This document shows positions 27,644 to 35,622 of a DNA stretch of 64,000 bases, piece by piece. Position 1 is the stretch's first letter; each line of letters begins with the position of its first letter. Position numbers and translations under genes: made by a program. The notes beneath the pieces were generated by a model that worked only from the letters and a program-made list of their open reading frames with translations, was not told where the DNA came from and ran no database searches. The DNA is from Nitrospira sp. (GTDB lineage Bacteria; Nitrospirota; Nitrospiria; Nitrospirales; Nitrospiraceae), in contig JACOEL010000018.1 of the NCBI GenBank assembly GCA_024998625.1, positions 37,553 through 101,552 on the forward strand, in the 5' to 3' direction.

Positions 27644-28705
27644 GTGCGCAAGATCAAACTACGGGAAGGCACGAATACCGCAGCCCTGTTTGGGCACCAT
27701 GATCGACACCTCAAGCTGATTGAGGAAGAGTTCGGCGTGCGATGCTCGGCGCGGGGTGAGGAAGTGACGGTGGAGGGTACGCCTGAGACCGTCAAGCAGG
27801 CGGAACGGGTTCTCAATGAGCTCGCTTCGTTGACGAATGAAGGGTATGACCTGCGGTCCGATGATGTGACACATGCGCTGACCGCTCTCCGCCACAACCA
27901 CGACGCTTCTCTCAAGGAACTGCTTTTCAGCGCTTCCCCCATCGTCACTCGGAAGCGATTCATCGTTCCGAAGACTCCGACTCAGAAATACTATCTGGAC
28001 GCGATTGAAAAACACGACATCGTGATCGGTATCGGTCCTGCAGGCACGGGCAAGACCTACTTGGCCATGGCGATGGCGGTCAGTGCGCTGATGAAAAAAG
28101 ATGTCAGCCGCATCATCCTCGCGCGGCCGGCCGTTGAGGCCGGCGAGAAACTGGGTTATTTGCCCGGCGACATGTATGCCAAGGTCAATCCCTACCTTCG
28201 GCCGCTCTACGATGCCTTGTTCGACATGATGGACATGGAACGGGCCAATCGCCTGATCGAGCGAGGGGATATCGAAATTGCGCCCCTTGCGTTCATGCGC
28301 GGCCGTACCCTGAACGATTCATTCGTGATCCTGGACGAAGCGCAAAACGCGACCGCCGAACAGATGAAGATGTTCCTCACACGGTTAGGATTTCATTCGA
28401 AGGCCGTCGTGACGGGGGACATTACGCAGATCGACCTGCCGTCGGACCGGGTGTCCGGCCTCATCGAGGTGCGCGACATTCTTCAGGACATTGCCGGGAT
28501 CGAGTTCGTCTACTTCGATGAGCGAGATGTCGTGCGGCATCGCCTCGTACAGGAGATCATCAAGGCCTACGATCGTCATACGGCCAGTCCTGCGCATCCG
28601 ACTCGGCCACGAAAAGGCGAAGCTCAGGCGAAGGGCCATCGTTCGGATTCTAAGCCCACCCGTTCCGCGTCTCCTTCCACAGGTTCCTGGGGCCAGTCTC
28701 ATTAG
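27644..28705 (+). CDS. phoH: PhoH-like ATPase (YbeZ)
   Basis: A 353-aa protein. An N-terminal KH-like part (residues 1-100) precedes the PhoH P-loop domain: GPAGTGKTYLAMAMAV (Walker A, about 125-140), LARPAVEAGEKLGYLPGDM and FVILDEAQNATAEQMKMFLTRLG (Walker B). It starts at GTG; the nearest AGGAG lies 14 bases away. A basic tail (about 310-353) follows. PhoH/YbeZ acts with the YbeY endoribonuclease in rRNA maturation, and ybeY follows with a one-base TAGTG overlap. Confidence 0.95.
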   Translation: MRKIKLREGTNTAALFGHHDRHLKLIEEEFGVRCSARGEEVTVEGTPETVKQAERVLNELASLTNEGYDLRSDDVTHALTALRHNHDASLKELLFSASPIVTRKRFIVPKTPTQKYYLDAIEKHDIVIGIGPAGTGKTYLAMAMAVSALMKKDVSRIILARPAVEAGEKLGYLPGDMYAKVNPYLRPLYDALFDMMDMERANRLIERGDIEIAPLAFMRGRTLNDSFVILDEAQNATAEQMKMFLTRLGFHSKAVVTGDITQIDLPSDRVSGLIEVRDILQDIAGIEFVYFDERDVVRHRLVQEIIKAYDRHTASPAHPTRPRKGEAQAKGHRSDSKPTRSASPSTGSWGQSH

Positions 28706-29175
28706 TGCCGGTTGTGATCGGCATGCGGCTGACGCGGTGGCCCCTTCGTCTCAGCGCCCTCAAGCAACTCGCCACGGATGTCCTGCAAGCAGTCGGCGAA
28801 GCCGAAACGCTGTTGAGTCTTGAAATCGTCGGCGATGTCAGGATGCGGCGCCTGAATCGAACCTTTCGTCATCGCGACAAGACGACGGATGTGCTGGCGT
28901 TTGCGACCAGGGAAGGGCCTGGGCCACCCTCGTCTCTTCTCGGGGACGTCGTTATTTCCTTGCCGCAGGCCATTCGTCAGGCGCGTCGTCATGAGCAGGG
29001 CGTTGACCACGAGTTAGCGGTGCTCCTGATTCACGGCATTCTCCATTTGTGCGGGTATGATCACGAGCGTAGTGAGGCGGAGGCGCAACGCATGAGCCAG
29101 CGCGAAAAGGCCGTGCTCCGCGCCGTTGCTCCGGTTCCAAGGCTATTGGTGTCGCGCGGATCGGATCGGGTATGA
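28705..29175 (+). CDS. ybeY: Endoribonuclease YbeY
   Basis: A 156-aa zinc-dependent endoribonuclease of 16S rRNA 3'-end maturation and ribosome quality control. The zinc site is HGILHLCGYDHERSEAEAQRM (the H-x3-H-x5-H motif), preceded by RLNRTFRHRDKTTDVLAFA and LLGDVVISLPQA, all family signatures. It is translated from a GTG overlapping the phoH stop. Confidence 0.97.
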   Translation: MPVVIGMRLTRWPLRLSALKQLATDVLQAVGEAETLLSLEIVGDVRMRRLNRTFRHRDKTTDVLAFATREGPGPPSSLLGDVVISLPQAIRQARRHEQGVDHELAVLLIHGILHLCGYDHERSEAEAQRMSQREKAVLRAVAPVPRLLVSRGSDRV

Positions 29176-29267
29176 TGCGGCATGTGCTTGCCGTGCACGA
29201 GATGATCTAGGCTGGATCGTTCAACAATAATTCGGGTCGGGCGAAGAGAAGAGAGGTGAGGTACGCA

Positions 29268-30182
29268 GTGGGGTGGTTTCAGAAGCTAAGCGCGGGGCTC
29301 TCAAGGACACGTGATGCGGTCACGGGACAACTGGATCGATTCCTGGGGCGGGCGGCTGATCCTGCGCTGCTGGATGAGCTGGAAGTGGCCCTGATCAGCG
29401 CAGACCTAGGCATGCCGGTCGTGGAACGCGTGATGGGGCAGTTGCGGGCCCAGATGCGGGGCGGCAATTTCTCGTCAGCCGACAAAGTGCGGGATCTGTT
29501 ACGGCAATCCGTGCTGGATATTCTTCTTCCGACACAATCCGCCTCGATGGAGCAATTGGTGGCGCAGGGGCCGCGTCCCTTTGTGATTCTTGCCGTGGGG
29601 GTCAACGGCGTCGGCAAGACCACGACGGTAGCGAAGCTGACCCAACGGTTTCGGCAACAGGGGAAAAAGCCATTACTCGTAGCCGGGGATACCTTCCGCG
29701 CGGCGGCGATCGATCAATTGCAGGTCTGGGCGGACCGCATCGAGGTCGATGTGATCCGTCATCGACCGGGTGCGGATCCGGCTGCTGTGGCCTACGATGG
29801 GATGACGGCTGCCAAAGCGCGCGGGTCGGACGTGGTGCTGATTGATACCGCCGGGCGGCTGCACACCAAAACAAATCTCATGGACGAATTGCGGAAGATC
29901 AAACGGGTGGTCGCGCAAGAATGCCAGGGGGCGCCACATGAGGTGTTGTTGGTATTGGATGCGACGGTCGGCCAGAATGCCATTGCCCAGGCACGACAGT
30001 TTCACGAGGCTGTGGGGGTGACCGGAATCGCTCTGACCAAGCTGGATGGAACGGCGCGCGGCGGGATCGTGGTGGCCATCGCCGACACCTTCAAGATCCC
30101 GGTCCGCTTGATCGGCGTCGGGGAAGCGGTCGAAGACCTCCAGGACTTTGACGCGAAGGCATTTGTCGACGCGTTGTTTTAG
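29268..30182 (+). CDS. ftsY: Signal recognition particle receptor FtsY
   Basis: About 304 aa. The NG domain of the SRP receptor GTPase contains G1 VNGVGKTTTVAKLT (about 112-125), DTFRAAAIDQL, G3 DTAGRLHTKTNLMDELRK and G4 TKLDGTARGGIVVA. The acidic A domain is absent, so the protein is the short form and probably reaches the membrane through the N-terminal amphipathic helix (GWFQKLSAGLSRTRDAV). The GTG at 29268 has GAGGTGAGG upstream; the frame-opening GTG at 29256 is part of that ribosome site. Confidence 0.96.
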   Translation: MGWFQKLSAGLSRTRDAVTGQLDRFLGRAADPALLDELEVALISADLGMPVVERVMGQLRAQMRGGNFSSADKVRDLLRQSVLDILLPTQSASMEQLVAQGPRPFVILAVGVNGVGKTTTVAKLTQRFRQQGKKPLLVAGDTFRAAAIDQLQVWADRIEVDVIRHRPGADPAAVAYDGMTAAKARGSDVVLIDTAGRLHTKTNLMDELRKIKRVVAQECQGAPHEVLLVLDATVGQNAIAQARQFHEAVGVTGIALTKLDGTARGGIVVAIADTFKIPVRLIGVGEAVEDLQDFDAKAFVDALF

Positions 30183-30194
30183 CCTCTCCTGACG

Positions 30195-30206
30195 GACCGC
30201 GGTCCA
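30195..30206. repeat. 12-bp perfect palindrome after ftsY
   Basis: GGACCGCGGTCC is a perfect palindrome 12 bp after the ftsY stop. It could be a protein-binding site or the stem of a weak transcription end; no T-tract follows directly. The rest of the 144-bp gap to the double-receiver gene shows nothing recognisable. Confidence 0.35.
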
Positions 30207-30326
30207 CTCCAGACGCTTTCATTCAATTTCTTCTCATCCTGCCGCGCCCATGCTAGGCTCCTGCTAACGGGCTGCATTCGTCTACGGCCCTGTCGTTCCT
30301 GAGCAGACACACAAGCGAGACAAGAG

Positions 30327-31112
30327 ATGAGCACGTTACTGGTGATCGACGATGATCGGTTGCACTGCGACCTGCTGCAGATGGCCCTGGCCCGTCACGG
30401 GTATCACGTCAGCACTGCGATCAGTGGTCGTGAGGGGGTCGCGTTGTTTCGGCAGCTTCGCCCGCTGGTGACGCTGCTCGATCTGCGCATGCCGGACATG
30501 GATGGTCTGGCGGTGCTCAAGGAAATTCGAACCCATGATCCCTGCGCCGGGGTGATTATGTTGGGTGGCGGCGCGACGGAGGAATTGGAGAATCGGGCGC
30601 GCGAGTTGCGCGTCACGGATTTCCTGCGCAAGGGGTTGTCGCTGGATGTGCTCATCGGGGCCGTCCATCGTGTGGCGCAGCAGGCGAGGCGACAGGCCTC
30701 GTCCGAGCAGTCCCGTGCCGGAGAAGCGGCGGACCAGCTTCCCGACGAGCACATCCTTGTCGTCGATGACGATGTGATGGCGCGTGATCTGCTGGTACGG
30801 TTTCTCAGCCTGCGCGGATACCACGTTCGCGCCGCGCAAGACGGCCGTGAAGCATTGCGGCTTATCGGAGAATCGGTGCCGGACCTTCTGATTTTGGATC
30901 TCGCTATGCCGGAGATGAACGGCGTAGAGGTCTTGCGGGCGCTTGCGGTGCGAGACTATGCGGGCAGAACGATCATTTTGGGCGGACATCAAAACGACCC
31001 TTTGCTGGCCGAGGCCTGGGCGTTGGGCCCGCAAGAGGTCTTGGACAAGCCCCTTGATTTGGAGCGGACATTGATGGCTGTCCAGCTTGTGATGGTCTGT
31101 CGGGAGTGTTAA
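30327..31112 (+). CDS. Response-regulator protein with two receiver domains
   Basis: A 261-aa protein made of two REC domains joined by a charged linker (about 117-140), with no output domain. REC1 has the acidic pocket DDD (8-10), phospho-acceptor D52 in LLDLRMPDMDG and Lys102. REC2 has DDD (147-149), D191 in ILDLAMPEMNG and K241 in LDKP. In both domains the conserved switch Thr/Ser is Gly (MLGGG at 80, ILGGH at 219). It probably works through protein-protein contacts in a phosphorelay; the partner kinase is not in the window. Confidence 0.9.
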   Translation: MSTLLVIDDDRLHCDLLQMALARHGYHVSTAISGREGVALFRQLRPLVTLLDLRMPDMDGLAVLKEIRTHDPCAGVIMLGGGATEELENRARELRVTDFLRKGLSLDVLIGAVHRVAQQARRQASSEQSRAGEAADQLPDEHILVVDDDVMARDLLVRFLSLRGYHVRAAQDGREALRLIGESVPDLLILDLAMPEMNGVEVLRALAVRDYAGRTIILGGHQNDPLLAEAWALGPQEVLDKPLDLERTLMAVQLVMVCREC

Positions 31113-31113
31113 T

Positions 31114-31144
31114 CTTCACCGTCCATCTCGTGGTTCCGGTGAAG
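31114..31144 (+). promoter_or_regulatory. Hairpin abutting the M1 peptidase start
   Basis: CTTCACCG (31114-31121) and CGGTGAAG (31137-31144) form a perfect 8-bp stem with a 15-nt loop. The 3' arm ends one base before the GTG start at 31146 and covers the only purine-rich sequence available as ribosome site. With no T-tract it is more likely a translation-control or processing element than a terminator. Confidence 0.4.
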
Positions 31145-31145
31145 G

Positions 31146-33335
31146 GTGAATGGTTTGTATCGCCTCATCTGTTTCAGTCTGCTTACAATTTGCCTTTTTC
31201 CTGCGCCTGCGGTCGCTGAGTCTGTTGCTCCCCCTCCGACGATTGAACACCATCAGCTCGCGCTTGAGTTGTCTCCTGAATCCCATCGACTGATCGCGAC
31301 GGATCGAGTGACCGTTGAGGGAGGGGCTCCCGGGCAGGAGCTGGCATTTTCCCTTGCACCGACGCTGTTGTTGGAACGGGTCGAGGATCTCACGCATTGT
31401 CAGGACCCCTGTGAGTTCGCCCCCTCCGTTCCATTTGCGCGGGACAGGTCGTCAAGTCAGACGCAGTCGCAGCGCATTCTTCTGAAGCAGCCGTCTGCCA
31501 ACCCGACCGGCGGAGCGATACGGCTCAACTTTGTCTACCATGGGGTGATCGATGATCCGCCGAGAGATCCGCGCCATCTGCGGTTTGTCACGCCGAGCGA
31601 AACGGCCGGTCACATCGGTCCTGAGGGGGTGTATCTCAGCAGTGAGAGCCAGTGGTACCCGGACCTCGACGATTCGCTGGCCACCTACGACGTGAGGATC
31701 GCGCTGCCTGACGGGTGGACTGCGGTAACGCAAGGGACCTCCCAGGCTGACACCTCGCGATGGATTGTGTCTACGAAGAGCGAAGCGCTGACGGTGGTGG
31801 CCAACCGTTTTGTCGTCAAGACTCGCAACTGGAAGGCGCAATCCGGGCAGGCGATTCAATTGGCCACGTATCTGTTCCCGGACGACGCTGCGCTGGCCGA
31901 CGAGTACCTCGATGCATCAGCCCGATATCTTGACGCGTATATCCCGTTGCTGGGGGCCTATCCCTTTTCACAATTTGCCGTCGTCGAAAACTTTTTCTCG
32001 AGCGGATTGGGCATGCCGTCCTTTACGCTACTGGGGAGCGGAGTCATCAAGCGCCATTATACGCAACCCTACGCCCTGGGGCATGAGATCGTGCACTCCT
32101 GGATCGGCAACGGGGTGTTCAACCGGGTGAGTCAGGGCAATTGGGTGGAGGGGCTGACGACCTACCTGTCCAATTACTACTATTACGAACTGACCGGCGA
32201 CGAGGCTCAGGCCCGCGAACAAAGACGGTTGATGCTATTGGGCTATTCCGTCTATGTACGCCCCGGTGAAGGGTACCCGCTCAAGAAGTTTGCGCAAAAG
32301 AGCGATGAAAAAGACAATGCCATCGGCTATCAGAAATCTGCCATGGTCTTTCATGCGCTCAGACAGGAAGTGGGCGATGCGGCATTTTGGCGGGCGCTGA
32401 AGCGTATTCCGGAACGGTACCTGGGGACGGTAGCCGATTGGAGTGATCTGGAGCGGACCTTTCAAGAAGAGGCGGGCCGAGACCTCCGATGGTTTTTTGT
32501 CCAGTGGGTCGAGCGTGCCGGTGTGCCGGAACTCGCCCTGTCCGGCCTTCGCGCGCAGAGTATCCCCGGCGTGTCCGGTCGTGCGTACCCCGTCGAGGCG
32601 ACAGTCCATATCGCCCAGAGCGACGAGCCCTATCGGGCTTCGATCGAGCTGGAGTTCGTGTTGAGCGGGGGGCGCACCCAGCGCGCCCTTGTTCCGTTAA
32701 GCGCCGCGCAGCAGGAGGTGGTCGTCCCCCTTGCGGAGCCGCCGGTGGCAGTCCGGCTGGATCCGCACTATCACCTGTTTCGTCGTGTGGCTCGGAGTGA
32801 GATGGCGCCCGTGTTGAATCTGTATGTGACGGATGAACAACGAACCGTCGTCCTTGCTCAAGGCTTCTCCGCGCAGCCTGACCCGTTCGGCGATATCCTC
32901 CAGCGTATCGCCGCGCAGGAAGCGGCGAAGGCTGATGCCGTGCGCACGACGGTGCTTCAATCAGGTGCGAGCAGGCAGCCTCTGCCGCCGGGATCGCTGT
33001 TGCTGCTGGGGGATCCGCGGGAGAATCCGATGGCCGCCGCAGCCTTGCGGTCTTGTGGTGACCATGTGCGTTTCCTAGACAGCGGATTTTCCGTGGCGGG
33101 TAAGACGTATGAAGGCGCCGCCCTGGCGCTGTTGGCATCCTGTCGGCGTGAGGAGCATCCCGGGAGTGTGGTCACGCTGCTGTATGGAGTGACACCCCAG
33201 GCACTGGGGCGTGTGGCCCGGCTCTTGTTTTTTTACGGGTGGCAGAGTTATGTGGTCTTTCAGGAAGGCGCCGTGGTTGCACGGGGAGATTGGGAGGATA
33301 GGATGAGTACAGAGGTGCGAATTGAAACACGTTAA
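31146..33335 (+). CDS. M1-family metallopeptidase-like exported protein
   Basis: A 729-aa protein with a signal peptide (LICFSLLTICLFPAPAVAES). An N-terminal beta domain precedes the gluzincin core: ALGHEIVHSWIGNGVF (HExxH about residues 313-317) and the third zinc ligand Glu in NWVEGLTTYLSNYYYY 18 residues later. The aminopeptidase GAMEN substrate loop is replaced by VVENFFSSGLGMPSF, so classical aminopeptidase activity is doubtful. The C-terminal 200 residues are beta-rich and of unknown role. Its stop overlaps the TTG of the next gene. Confidence 0.87.
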   Translation: MNGLYRLICFSLLTICLFPAPAVAESVAPPPTIEHHQLALELSPESHRLIATDRVTVEGGAPGQELAFSLAPTLLLERVEDLTHCQDPCEFAPSVPFARDRSSSQTQSQRILLKQPSANPTGGAIRLNFVYHGVIDDPPRDPRHLRFVTPSETAGHIGPEGVYLSSESQWYPDLDDSLATYDVRIALPDGWTAVTQGTSQADTSRWIVSTKSEALTVVANRFVVKTRNWKAQSGQAIQLATYLFPDDAALADEYLDASARYLDAYIPLLGAYPFSQFAVVENFFSSGLGMPSFTLLGSGVIKRHYTQPYALGHEIVHSWIGNGVFNRVSQGNWVEGLTTYLSNYYYYELTGDEAQAREQRRLMLLGYSVYVRPGEGYPLKKFAQKSDEKDNAIGYQKSAMVFHALRQEVGDAAFWRALKRIPERYLGTVADWSDLERTFQEEAGRDLRWFFVQWVERAGVPELALSGLRAQSIPGVSGRAYPVEATVHIAQSDEPYRASIELEFVLSGGRTQRALVPLSAAQQEVVVPLAEPPVAVRLDPHYHLFRRVARSEMAPVLNLYVTDEQRTVVLAQGFSAQPDPFGDILQRIAAQEAAKADAVRTTVLQSGASRQPLPPGSLLLLGDPRENPMAAAALRSCGDHVRFLDSGFSVAGKTYEGAALALLASCRREEHPGSVVTLLYGVTPQALGRVARLLFFYGWQSYVVFQEGAVVARGDWEDRMSTEVRIETR

Positions 33336-34455
33336 GACGGTGATGATCGGAATGGTGGGACTCGCGCTGGTCGCTACTTCAACGGTGTCGACGGGGGCAG
33401 CCGAGCCGAAGCCTCCGCAGGCCCCCGCGAATGCGTCCGCCTCGGCCGAGCGGCATCTGACGAATATCCGGCAGCTGACATTCGGGCGTCAGAATGCCGA
33501 AGCCTATTTTTCTTTCAGCGGGAATAAACTCATCTTCCAGTCTACGAACAATTGGATGAAAGACACGTTTGCCGCGGCGATGCATCCGTCAGACATCCCG
33601 CTCGGTTGTTATCAAATGTATGTGATGGATCTCGGAAGCGAAAAGATTCGGATGGTCAGCACCGGTGCCGGCACCACGACCTGCGGGTATTTTTTCCCCG
33701 GCGATCGCCGGGTCTTGTACTCATCCACCCATCTGCGAGGTCCCAACTGTCCTCCGAAGCCAAAGCGTGACGGAGGGGCCTATCGCTGGGCGTTGGATGA
33801 CTACGATCTCTTCTCCGTGCGGATCGACGGGCTGGACCCCCAACGATTGACGAACACGCCGGGGTACGATGCCGAGGCCACGGTCTCTCCCAACGGCAAG
33901 ACGATCGTTTGGACATCTATGCGTGACGGGGATCTGGATATTTACGCAATGGATCTGGATGGGACTCACCCCCGTCGGCTGACGCAGGAAATTGGATACG
34001 ACGGCGGGGCGTTCTTCTCGCCCGACAGCAAACGGATCGTGTATCGCGCGCAGCATCCGAGCAATCAGGAAGAGCTGGATCAGTATAAGGCGCTTCTCGC
34101 TCAAAACCTGGTGGAGCCAGGGCGGCTTGAAATTTTTATCATGAATGCCGACGGGTCGAATAAGCAGCAGGTGACGAATAATGGCGCCTCAAACTTTTCG
34201 CCGTTTTTTCATCCCGACGGCCACCGGGTAATTTTTGCGTCGAATGTGGACACGCGGAACGCATCGGGGCGACCGGAGTTTCACCTCTATCTCGTCGACG
34301 AAGACGGCTCCGGACAGGAGCGGTTGACGTTCGATGGACAGTTCAACAGCTTTCCCATGTTCTCGCCGGACGGGAAGAGCCTCGTCTGGGTGTCGGATCG
34401 GCATGCGAAAGAGCCCGGAGAGTTCAATGTGTTTCTCGCCGATTGGGTTCCATGA
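33322..34455 (+). CDS. TolB-like WD40/PD40 beta-propeller exported protein
   Basis: A 377-aa protein. A TTG start overlapping the previous stop is followed by a signal peptide (VMIGMVGLALVATSTVSTGAAE). The body has five or six PD40 blades such as YDAEATVSPNGKTIVWTSMRDGDLDIYAMDLDG, GGAFFSPDSKRIVYRA and FPMFSPDGKSLVWVSDRH. It lacks the N-terminal TolB domain, so it is a TolB-like periplasmic propeller and not TolB itself. Translational coupling to the M1-like peptidase suggests the two act on the same envelope substrate or complex. Confidence 0.88.
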   Translation: MKHVKTVMIGMVGLALVATSTVSTGAAEPKPPQAPANASASAERHLTNIRQLTFGRQNAEAYFSFSGNKLIFQSTNNWMKDTFAAAMHPSDIPLGCYQMYVMDLGSEKIRMVSTGAGTTTCGYFFPGDRRVLYSSTHLRGPNCPPKPKRDGGAYRWALDDYDLFSVRIDGLDPQRLTNTPGYDAEATVSPNGKTIVWTSMRDGDLDIYAMDLDGTHPRRLTQEIGYDGGAFFSPDSKRIVYRAQHPSNQEELDQYKALLAQNLVEPGRLEIFIMNADGSNKQQVTNNGASNFSPFFHPDGHRVIFASNVDTRNASGRPEFHLYLVDEDGSGQERLTFDGQFNSFPMFSPDGKSLVWVSDRHAKEPGEFNVFLADWVP

Positions 34456-35537
34456 TCGAACCAGGTGACGGGTCGGCTGCGCCGCGATCGGCGCAGCCTG
34501 AGCCACCACCGCCCTCTCCACCGATACCGGCGGTCGTGCTCTCTGTGATCGCCCTGCTCGGCTCGTTTGCGGCGCTGTTTTATATCGATATCCCCATCCT
34601 GTGGTTTCTTCGGTCGCACAATCTATCGGCGCTCCATTCGTTTGGTGATCTGGGCGAGAAGCTGGGCAATGGCGGCACTCTCGTGACCATTAGCCTGCTG
34701 CTCCTGGGAGCCGGGTACATGCTGAAGCGCCAGGCGCTCACACGCGTGGCGCTGGATAGCCTCCTGGCGCACGGGGCGGTGGCGATACTGGTGAACGGGC
34801 TGAAGCACATCATCGGTCGCCCCAGGCCAAGGCTCACACATTCTGGGGGCTGGCAATGGTGGCCATCGCTGGATTCCGGCCTGGATTCGTTTCCGTCCGG
34901 CCATACCTCAGCGACTGTGGCAGTGGTGACCGTGCTGTCGAGAGCGCTGCCTCGGTATCGATGGGTGCCGTTTGTCTTGGCTGCGTGGGTCGGAGCCAGC
35001 CGGGTCTGGCGGGGTTCCCATTTCCCGGGGGACGTGGCGGCGGGGATGGTGCTGGGGTTTATGGTCGGCTCAATCTTCAATGGCCCGCTGCGTTGGTGGG
35101 GACGGTCCTGTGCGCAAGCGCTGGTCCGCATCGCCCCGGTAGTCTTGATGGTGACAAGCCTATTCTGGGTGCTGACGCACCGTATCGTTGACCCGATGAC
35201 GGATCACATCCTGCTTGCGTCCGGAACCATGCTGGCGGCTGGAGGTATGGCGTTGAGGATGTCAGGTCAGCCTAAGCCGCTGCCTGGGGAAGGTATCACA
35301 GGGCTCGCTGTGGCAGACAGTCTTGTGGGGTTGGGATTGGGTGTCGTGACTGGCGCACCGATCGTGATCGGGTTGGCGGGCGTGTGGTGTTTCGCACGGT
35401 GGAGCGGGGCCGTTGCCGCCACGACTCCCTGCTCGTCTGCCTTGTCGTCTTTCCGACAGCGCATCCTCTATCCGGCAGGAATGGTCGCCGCTATAGCCCT
35501 GATCCAGTCCCTCAAAGGGCTCGTGCCGTTGCAGTGA
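34452..35537 (+). CDS. PAP2-family membrane phosphatase
   Basis: About 361 aa. A Pro-rich N-terminus precedes a polytopic membrane domain with the three PAP2 motifs: KHIIGRPRP (KX6RP), PSGHTSATVAV (PSGH) and SRVWRGSHFPGDV (SRX5HX3D). It probably dephosphorylates a lipid phosphate such as undecaprenyl pyrophosphate. About 150 residues of further transmembrane helices after the catalytic domain make it longer than ordinary BacA-independent PAP2 proteins. The ATG overlaps the preceding stop by ATGA, closing a three-gene operon. Confidence 0.92.
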   Translation: MIEPGDGSAAPRSAQPEPPPPSPPIPAVVLSVIALLGSFAALFYIDIPILWFLRSHNLSALHSFGDLGEKLGNGGTLVTISLLLLGAGYMLKRQALTRVALDSLLAHGAVAILVNGLKHIIGRPRPRLTHSGGWQWWPSLDSGLDSFPSGHTSATVAVVTVLSRALPRYRWVPFVLAAWVGASRVWRGSHFPGDVAAGMVLGFMVGSIFNGPLRWWGRSCAQALVRIAPVVLMVTSLFWVLTHRIVDPMTDHILLASGTMLAAGGMALRMSGQPKPLPGEGITGLAVADSLVGLGLGVVTGAPIVIGLAGVWCFARWSGAVAATTPCSSALSSFRQRILYPAGMVAAIALIQSLKGLVPLQ

Positions 35538-35622
35538 GCAAAGAGACGACGCGTACTCTCGTCCGTCCGTTCAGCCTCGGTGCGATGCGAGAACGAAGCA
35601 GGCGGGCTTTTTCAACATCCTG

